NCBI GenBank assembly: GCA_046733295.1
Contig: JBKPOY010000031.1
Span: 1-64,000 of the forward strand
Length of the DNA: 64,000 bases
Reading direction: 5' to 3'
DNA from: 13-2-20CM-68-14 sp046733295
Lineage (GTDB): Bacteria > Actinomycetota > Thermoleophilia > Gaiellales > Gaiellaceae
Made by a program: the position numbers and the translations under genes. The notes under the pieces were generated by a model. That model ran no database searches. It was given only the letters and a program-made list of their open reading frames with translations, and had not been told where the DNA came from. Position 1 is the first letter of the stretch. Each line of letters starts with the position of its first letter. Shown here piece after piece: positions 59,346-64,000 of the stretch.

Positions 59346-59551
59346 GAGTACATCGACCAGACGGCGATCGCCACGGCGAGCGCGGCGACGACGGCGATAA
59401 CCAGCCAGAGAAGCTGGAACGCTCGCGTCTCACCCGGCCTGGGACCGGGCTCCGGTGTGAACGGATCGAGCGGCGGAGACGGCTGCCTGGGCAGATCGTC
59501 GTCGCCCTGGAGTACCTGCGGGTCGTGCTGAATCTCCCGTTCTTCACCCAT
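59342..59551 (-). CDS. Small tail-anchored membrane protein
   Basis: 69 residues. A charged, Pro-rich N-terminal half (MGEEREIQHDPQVLQG, PEPGPRPGETR) is followed by a single hydrophobic C-terminal segment LLWLVIAVVAALAVAIAVW and a short tail. There is no homology I recognise. ATG 59549-59551 begins the acidic part. It overlaps the MMPL end by 4 bp on the other strand. Confidence 0.5.
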   Translation of the reverse strand: MGEEREIQHDPQVLQGDDDLPRQPSPPLDPFTPEPGPRPGETRAFQLLWLVIAVVAALAVAIAVWSMYS

Positions 59552-59591
59552 CGCGGAGCTTCTTACCCGTTGGCCCAAGGCTGAACCCGCA

Positions 59592-59597
59592 TACGAT
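59592..59597 (+). promoter_or_regulatory. TANNNT box before rmlA
   Basis: TACGAT ends 8 nt before the rmlA ATG at 59606. No ribosome-binding site. Confidence 0.4.
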
Positions 59598-59605
59598 CCG
59601 CGTCG

Positions 59606-60349
59606 ATGAAGGGCGTCATCCTGGCCGGCGGGACCGGCTCCCGGCTGCATCCGCTGACGCGGATCACCAACAAGCATCTACTGCCGATCTACGACCGTCC
59701 GATGGTCACGTATGCGATCGAGGCCCTGGTCGACGCCGGCATCACGGAGCTGATGCTCGTGACCGGTGGAACGCACGCTGGCGAGTTCTTCCGGCTGCTC
59801 GGCAACGGCCACGAGCACGGGATCGAGCGGCTCTTCTACGCCTACCAGGAGGAGGCGGGCGGGATCGCAGAGGCCCTCGGCCTCGCCGAGAAGTTCGGCT
59901 CGGGCGACCGCGTGTGCGTCATGCTCGCCGACAACGTGCTCGAGAGCTCGCTGAGGCCGTCCGTGGAGAACTTCGCCGCCCAGGAGAAGGGAGCGCGCGT
60001 CCTGCTCTCGGAGGTGCAGGAGGCGGAGCATCTGCGTCACCTCGGCGTGCCGGAGCTGAACGGCGAAGGGCGCGTGGTACGGATCGTCGAGAAGCCCGAA
60101 TCGCCTCCCAGCAAGTACGCGGTCACGGGGATCTACTTCTACGACGAATCGGTGTGGGACGTGATCCCGACGCTCGAGCCGTCCGGGCGCGGCGAGCTCG
60201 AGATCACCGACGTGAACAACTGGTACGTCGAGCAGGGGACGATGGAGTACGACGTCCTGGAGGGATTCTGGGGCGACGCCGGCGAGTCGATCGACGCGTA
60301 CCACGAGGTGAACGACTTCGTGCGCGGGAGCCGGGCGAGCCGATCGTGA
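59606..60349 (+). CDS. rmlA: Glucose-1-phosphate thymidylyltransferase (short form)
   Basis: 247 residues. First enzyme of dTDP-rhamnose synthesis, making dTDP-glucose. It has KGVILAGGTGSRLHPLTRITNKHLLPIYDRPM, ELMLVTGGTHAGEFF, CVMLADNVLE and RVVRIVEKPESPPSKYAVTGIYFYDESVWD. At 247 residues it is shorter than classic RmlA (~290) and lacks the C-terminal helical extension, so the oligomer may differ. Its stop overlaps rmlC as GTGA. Confidence 0.92.
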   Translation: MKGVILAGGTGSRLHPLTRITNKHLLPIYDRPMVTYAIEALVDAGITELMLVTGGTHAGEFFRLLGNGHEHGIERLFYAYQEEAGGIAEALGLAEKFGSGDRVCVMLADNVLESSLRPSVENFAAQEKGARVLLSEVQEAEHLRHLGVPELNGEGRVVRIVEKPESPPSKYAVTGIYFYDESVWDVIPTLEPSGRGELEITDVNNWYVEQGTMEYDVLEGFWGDAGESIDAYHEVNDFVRGSRASRS

Positions 60350-60813
60350 TCGACGGGGTTCAGGTGCTTCCCTTGCGGAAGTTCGAGGACGACCGCGGCT
60401 GGTTCATGGAGCTGCGGCGCGAGAGCGCACTGCCTTCCCCGACCCGTCAAACGAATATCTCGTTCTCGCGCCGCGGCGTGATCCGCGGCCTGCACTACCA
60501 CGAGCGCGGCCAGGACGACCTTTTCTCCTGTCTCCAGGGCACCGCCCGCGTCGTCGTCCTCGACCGAACGACGGGGGAGACGCTCTGCGAGGACATCGGC
60601 GACGAGAACCCGGTCGCGGTGTACATCCCGGGGCGGCACGCGCACGGGTTCGAAGCACTCACCGACCTGCTCTTCTGCTACCACGTCACCCGGGAGTACG
60701 ACCCGGCCGATCCGGATGAGCTCGAGATCCCCTGGGACGACCCCCGCGTCAAAGATCTCTGGAGCACGAGATCGCCGATCCTGTCGAGCAGGGACGAAGC
60801 CGCCGCGTCCTAG
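60346..60813 (+). CDS. rmlC: dTDP-4-dehydrorhamnose 3,5-epimerase
   Basis: 155-residue cupin. It has KFEDDRGWFMELRRES, the substrate-site QTNISFSRRGVIRGLHYHE, VVLDRTTGETL and VYIPGRHAHGFEALTDLLFCYHVTREY. The catalytic histidine in GLHYHE and the tyrosine YDPADP are visible. The GTG start overlaps the rmlA stop. It is slightly short for RmlC (~180). Third enzyme of the pathway. Confidence 0.92.
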   Translation: MIDGVQVLPLRKFEDDRGWFMELRRESALPSPTRQTNISFSRRGVIRGLHYHERGQDDLFSCLQGTARVVVLDRTTGETLCEDIGDENPVAVYIPGRHAHGFEALTDLLFCYHVTREYDPADPDELEIPWDDPRVKDLWSTRSPILSSRDEAAAS

Positions 60814-61586
60814 TCACCGGCGCCGGCGGCCAGCTCGGTCACGCGCTCGTCGAGGCGTTCGCCGAGGACGACGTCGTCGCCTTGACGCACGCGGAGTGGG
60901 ACGTCGAATCCCCGCCACCTCCGGGGCTCGCGGCCGACCTCGTCCTACATGCGGCCGCGTGGACGGACGTCGACGGCGCGGAGGCCGACCCACAGGGCGC
61001 TGCGGCGGTCAACGTCGGCGGCACGAAGCACGCGGCGGCGCTCGGGCCGCTCGTCTATTTCTCCACCGACTACGTCTTCGACGGCCGGAAGCAGACGCCG
61101 TACGTCGAGTCCGACGCGCCGAACCCGCTCTCGGCCTACGGCCGCTCGAAGGCGTTCGGCGAGGCGGCGGCGGGAGAGGACGCGTGGATCGTGCGCTCGT
61201 CATGGCTGTTCGGGCCGACGGGCCACAACTTCGTCCGCACGATGCTGCGGCTCGGCGCCGAGCGCGACCAGGTGGCGGTCGTGGACGACCAGGTCGGCTG
61301 TCCGACCTACGTAGGCGACCTGGCCGAGGCGACGCGCGAGCTCGTCGCCCTGCCGCACGGGGTCTGGCACGTCGCCGCGGACGGCGAATGCACCTGGGCC
61401 GAGCTCGCCGGCGCGATCTTCGAGGAGGCCGGGCTGGAGTGCGAGGTGCGCCCGATCGTCACGGCCGAGCTCGGCCGGCCGGCCCCACGGCCCGCCTACT
61501 CGGTGCTCCGAAGCGAGAAGCCCGGCGCGCCGCGCCTGCGCCACTGGCGCGAGGGCCTGCGCGCCTGCCTCGCCCGTATGGCCTAG
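60759..61586 (+). CDS. rmlD: dTDP-4-dehydrorhamnose reductase
   Basis: About 275 residues. The NADPH Rossmann motif VLVTGAGGQLGHALVEAF, DLVLHAAAWTDVDGAE, STDYVFDGRKQTPYVESD, PLSAYGRSKAFGE (YxxxK) and CPTYVGDLAEATRELV identify RmlD. The first ATG/GTG/TTG in frame (TTG 60882) would remove the cofactor motif, so translation must begin earlier. No standard start exists after the in-frame stop near 60720. The CTG at 60759-60761 is my choice, giving a 55-bp overlap with rmlC. A sequencing or frame error is possible but not needed. Confidence 0.85.
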   Translation: MEHEIADPVEQGRSRRVLVTGAGGQLGHALVEAFAEDDVVALTHAEWDVESPPPPGLAADLVLHAAAWTDVDGAEADPQGAAAVNVGGTKHAAALGPLVYFSTDYVFDGRKQTPYVESDAPNPLSAYGRSKAFGEAAAGEDAWIVRSSWLFGPTGHNFVRTMLRLGAERDQVAVVDDQVGCPTYVGDLAEATRELVALPHGVWHVAADGECTWAELAGAIFEEAGLECEVRPIVTAELGRPAPRPAYSVLRSEKPGAPRLRHWREGLRACLARMA

Positions 61587-61619
61587 TCCGGACGGCCGGC
61601 CTCGCCGGCGAGGCCGCGT

Positions 61620-61707
61620 GCCGGGCCGTGGGGACTGTCCCCACGAACTGCCCCGCGCGGACATGGCAACTGCAACAAAGGTGTGACTTTTTATCCACAA
61701 GGCACGG
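61620..61707. repeat. REP-like intergenic repeat, copy 2
   Basis: Same ~85-bp element as at 991-1085, with the palindrome GTGGGGACTGTCCCCAC at 61628-61644. The tail differs by a few bases and carries a perfect DnaA box where copy 1 has TCTCCCACA. Its presence splits the rml genes. Confidence 0.8.
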
Positions 61708-61818
61708 CTTCGCAGGGCCGGTCGGCGACACTTCGGCGGGGGCCGCCGCGGTTTTTTCGCCGCGAACGCGCTTCGGGATCCGTGCGGCCGCGCTCACAGC
61801 CCGCTTACGAGCGTCCTC

Positions 61819-61824
61819 TAGGCT
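61819..61824 (+). promoter_or_regulatory. TANNNT box before rmlB
   Basis: TAGGCT ends 7 nt before the rmlB ATG at 61832. No ribosome-binding site. Confidence 0.4.
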
Positions 61825-61831
61825 TCGCGCG

Positions 61832-62815
61832 ATGCGCATCCTGGTCACGGGCGGCGCCGGGTTCATCGGCTCGCACTTCGCCAAGCGCCGCGCTGCGGCC
61901 GGAGACGACGTCGTCGTCCTCGACAAGCTGACCTACTCCGGCAACCCCGCCAACCTCGAGGGCGCGGACGTCGAGCTCGTCGAGGGCGACATCGGCGACC
62001 GCGGGATGGTCGCGCGCACCGCGCAGGGCGCGGACGCGATCGTCAACTTCGCCGCCGAGACGCACGTCGACCGTTCGATCTTCGGTGCCGCGGAGTTCAT
62101 CGAGACCGACGTCCTCGGCACCTACGTGCTGCTCGACTGGGCCCGCGAGAGCGGAACGCGGTTCGTCCAGGTCTCGACGGACGAGGTCTACGGCGACGTC
62201 GAGGGCGGTTCCTCACGCGAGAGCGACCCGCTGCGGCCGTCGAGCCCGTACGCCGCCTCGAAGGCGGGCGGCGACCTCCAGGTCCTCGCCGCTGTTCGCA
62301 CCTACGGCGTCAACGCGTCGATCACCCGAGGATCGAATACCTACGGGCCGAACCAGTACCCGGAGAAGATCATCCCGCTGTTCATCACGAACGCCCTCGA
62401 CGGGGAGCCGCTGCCGCTCTACGGAGACGGCCGCCAGAGCCGCGACTGGCTTCACGTGGAGGATCACTGCGCGGGCGTCGACGCGGTCCTCAACGCCGGC
62501 GAGCCCGGCGGGGTCTACAACATCGGCGCTGGCGAGGAGGTCGAGAACCGCGACCTGACGAAGCGGATCCTCGAGCTGACCGATGCCGACGAGTCCCTCG
62601 TCCGCCACGTCGACGACCGCCCCGGCCACGACCGGCGCTACTCGCTCGACACCACCAAGCTGCGCTCGCTCGGCTGGGAGCCGCGGCACACGCTCGCCGA
62701 CGGCCTGCCCCAGACCGTTGCCTGGTACCGCGACCACCGCGACTGGTGGGAGCCGATCAAGTCCGGCGAATACCTCGCCTACTATCGCCGCCAGTACGCC
62801 GCGCGGCTCTCCTAA
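61832..62815 (+). CDS. rmlB: dTDP-glucose 4,6-dehydratase
   Basis: 327 residues. It has the NAD motif ILVTGGAGFIGSHFAKRR, DKLTYSGNPANLEG, NFAAETHVDRSI, VSTDEVYGDVEGGSS, PYAASKAGGDLQVLA (YxxxK) and TRGSNTYGPNQYPEKIIPLFI, all RmlB hallmarks. It removes water from dTDP-glucose in the second pathway step. It is separated from rmlD by a repeat-bearing gap and has its own -10-like box, so it may be transcribed separately. Confidence 0.95.
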   Translation: MRILVTGGAGFIGSHFAKRRAAAGDDVVVLDKLTYSGNPANLEGADVELVEGDIGDRGMVARTAQGADAIVNFAAETHVDRSIFGAAEFIETDVLGTYVLLDWARESGTRFVQVSTDEVYGDVEGGSSRESDPLRPSSPYAASKAGGDLQVLAAVRTYGVNASITRGSNTYGPNQYPEKIIPLFITNALDGEPLPLYGDGRQSRDWLHVEDHCAGVDAVLNAGEPGGVYNIGAGEEVENRDLTKRILELTDADESLVRHVDDRPGHDRRYSLDTTKLRSLGWEPRHTLADGLPQTVAWYRDHRDWWEPIKSGEYLAYYRRQYAARLS

Positions 62816-62820
62816 CTCGC

Positions 62821-64000
62821 CTAGCCCTCCTGGTTCTCGTCGCTCTTGGCGCAGTCTCGCGCCCGCTTGAGCGCGTCCTTCGGCTCCGAGCGCTCCGGCT
62901 CCAGTTTCTGCGCCGTCTTCAGAAATCCCATCGCCTCGGTGCAGCGGCCGAGCTGGAGCAGCGAGTAGCCGACGTTGTAGTTCGCGTAGGCCTCGTAGAT
63001 GTTTCCCGAGCCGGTGAGCGCCCTCAGCGCCCGCTGCGCGAGCGGGAGCGCTCCGGCGAAGTCCCCGTCGCGCATCCTGAACGTCGACTGGTCGACGAGA
63101 TTCCGCGCCTGAGACAGCGAGAGGTCGCCGCCGGCCGGAGGCGGCGGAGGCGGCGGAGGCTGTGCGCTCGTCGTCGGCGCGCTCGTCGACGGTGAGGTGA
63201 CCGTGGTGCGCACCGTCGTTCCTTCCCGGGTCACCGTCCTGACGACGGTGCGAGCCTTGGCCCCGCTGTCGTCATTGCCGGACAGAATCGCGGCCGCGAT
63301 CGCGCCCGCGAGGCCGCCCGCCAGCAACAGCGCGCCGAGGCCGGCCCAAACGGCGTTGCGTCTGCGCCGCGGCGGCCCTGCGCGGGGTGGCAGCGGCGCC
63401 GGAGTGGTCGGCGTCGGCACCGGCAGCGGCTCGAACGCCCGCGTCTCCCCGGCGGCGTCCTGGAGGGCGTCGCGGATCGCCGCCACGAACTCGGCCGCCG
63501 TCGGAAACCGGTCGTCAGGATTCTTCGCGAGCGCCCGGCGGAAGACCGGATCGAGCTCGGCCGGAAGCTCGTCGCAGACCTCCGCGATCGATGGGACAGG
63601 GGCGTTGACGTGCGCAAAGGCTTCGGCCGTCATCGACTCGTTCTCGAACGGTCGGCGGCCGCTGAGAAGCTCGAAGGCGACGACAGCGAGCGCGTAGCGG
63701 TCGCTGGCCGGGGTCGCGCGGTCCCCCTGGGCCTGCTCCGGCGAGAGGTAGCCCGCCGTGCCGAGGACCGTTCCGGTCATGGTCAGCGAGTCCATCCCCG
63801 CCGCGCTCGCGATCCCGAAGTCGGCGACGTGGACGTTCTCGTTCCGGTCGAGCAGCAGGTTCGCGGGCTTGACGTCGCGGTGGATGACGCCGTGACGGTG
63901 GGCCGCATCGAGCGCGACGGCCGCTTGCTCGAGCCACTCGAGTGCCCGGCCGGCCTCCTGGGCGCCGTCCTTGCGTAGCCGCTGCTCGAGCGATCCGCCT
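62821..64000 (-). CDS. Membrane Ser/Thr protein kinase with C-terminal TPR-like repeats (5' end beyond window)
   Basis: About 393 codons are visible; the N-terminus lies beyond position 64000. The kinase domain shows VIHRDVKPANLLLDR and VADFGIASAAG, then GTAGYLSPEQAQGD, ending at about FVAAIRDAL. A Pro-rich juxtamembrane stretch, a transmembrane helix (AVWAGLGALLLAGGLAGAIAAAI) and a Thr/Ser/Pro-rich linker lead to two TPR-like repeats (AQRALRALTGSGNIYEAYAN, VGYSLLQLGRCTEAMGFLK). No PASTA domains. A bacterial Hanks-type kinase with an unusual external domain. Confidence 0.92.
   Translation of the reverse strand, partial: GGSLEQRLRKDGAQEAGRALEWLEQAAVALDAAHRHGVIHRDVKPANLLLDRNENVHVADFGIASAAGMDSLTMTGTVLGTAGYLSPEQAQGDRATPASDRYALAVVAFELLSGRRPFENESMTAEAFAHVNAPVPSIAEVCDELPAELDPVFRRALAKNPDDRFPTAAEFVAAIRDALQDAAGETRAFEPLPVPTPTTPAPLPPRAGPPRRRRNAVWAGLGALLLAGGLAGAIAAAILSGNDDSGAKARTVVRTVTREGTTVRTTVTSPSTSAPTTSAQPPPPPPPPAGGDLSLSQARNLVDQSTFRMRDGDFAGALPLAQRALRALTGSGNIYEAYANYNVGYSLLQLGRCTEAMGFLKTAQKLEPERSEPKDALKRARDCAKSDENQEG

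Larger units (their letters stand above)
61587..61831. other. Gap between rmlD and rmlB
   Basis: 245 bp without a gene. It contains the second copy of the REP-like repeat, an exact DnaA box TTATCCACA at 61691-61699 inside it and then an unremarkable GC-rich stretch up to the rmlB box TAGGCT (61819-61824), which ends 7 nt before the rmlB ATG. Confidence 0.5.

Noticed and set aside
60716..61586. Frameshift in rmlD
   Set aside because: The reading frame is open across the missing N-terminus and encodes the expected NADPH motif. Only a standard start codon is lacking, so non-standard initiation explains it without a frame error.
61691..61699. Single perfect DnaA box as a second origin
   Set aside because: It is isolated, inside a dispersed repeat, and not near other boxes. 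The origin-type gene order is at 3.9 kb.

Overview
The window is a 64 kb chromosomal segment, very GC-rich, with frequent GTG and TTG starts. Gene order around the origin is the classic parB-parA-rsmG-khpB-yidC-yidD-rnpA-rpmH / oriC / dnaA-dnaN-recF-dciA-gyrB-gyrA array of Actinomycetota and relatives. Separate bacterial-type AccD and AccA, a long GyrB, a PE-LIG-POL LigD and the overall style make a deep-branching actinobacterium (class Thermoleophilia, Gaiellales/Solirubrobacterales-like) my best guess. This is inference; no rRNA gene is present to confirm it.

Layout. 1-3.9 kb: leftward origin-side genes (chromosome segregation, 16S rRNA methylation, membrane insertion, RNase P, L34). 3.9-4.2 kb: candidate oriC with DnaA-box-like sites and a good dnaA promoter. 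4.2-13.4 kb: rightward replication genes. 13.5-19.7 kb: a MerR-like regulator, a GalT-like enzyme, a slipin/NfeD pair, a secreted amidase and biotin ligase. 19.7-28.1 kb: a lipid block, with a sigma factor translationally coupled to fabZ-fabH-fabD-fabG-fabF (no acpP), then, after two unrelated genes, accD-accA. 28.2-37.5 kb: LigD, a lipoprotein, an acetyltransferase, NDH-2, a LOG-like protein, an ECF42-type sigma factor with its YCII/DGPF partner, and an MrfA-like helicase. 37.5-40.9 kb: a TPP-riboswitch-controlled thiDMEL operon. 40.9-53.7 kb: mixed metabolism and regulation (orphan ABC permease, thioredoxin, glycosyltransferase, PolX, PLP decarboxylase, HADs, NUDIX, a LytS/LytTR pair, trehalose phosphatase, two half-size TauE proteins, a zur-ZIP zinc module, an M23 peptidase). 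53.7-59.6 kb: stress and membrane genes (YtxH-like, hsp20-lon, MMPL). 59.6-62.8 kb: the four dTDP-rhamnose genes rmlA, rmlC, rmlD, rmlB. The window ends inside a PASTA-less Ser/Thr kinase with TPR-like repeats.

Organisation. Genes are packed very tightly. Most operon junctions are 1-4 bp overlaps of the form ATGA, GTGA or TTGA, and in at least two cases apparently CTGA or another CTG start. At the heads of transcription units, a TANNNT hexamer recurs about 6-10 nt before the start codon with no ribosome-binding site, which suggests widespread leaderless transcription. Two families of palindromic REP-like repeats (core GTGGGGACTGTCCCCAC, and core GGGGTCAGACCCC) occur between genes. I see no phage, insertion sequence, CRISPR array, tRNA or rRNA gene in the window.
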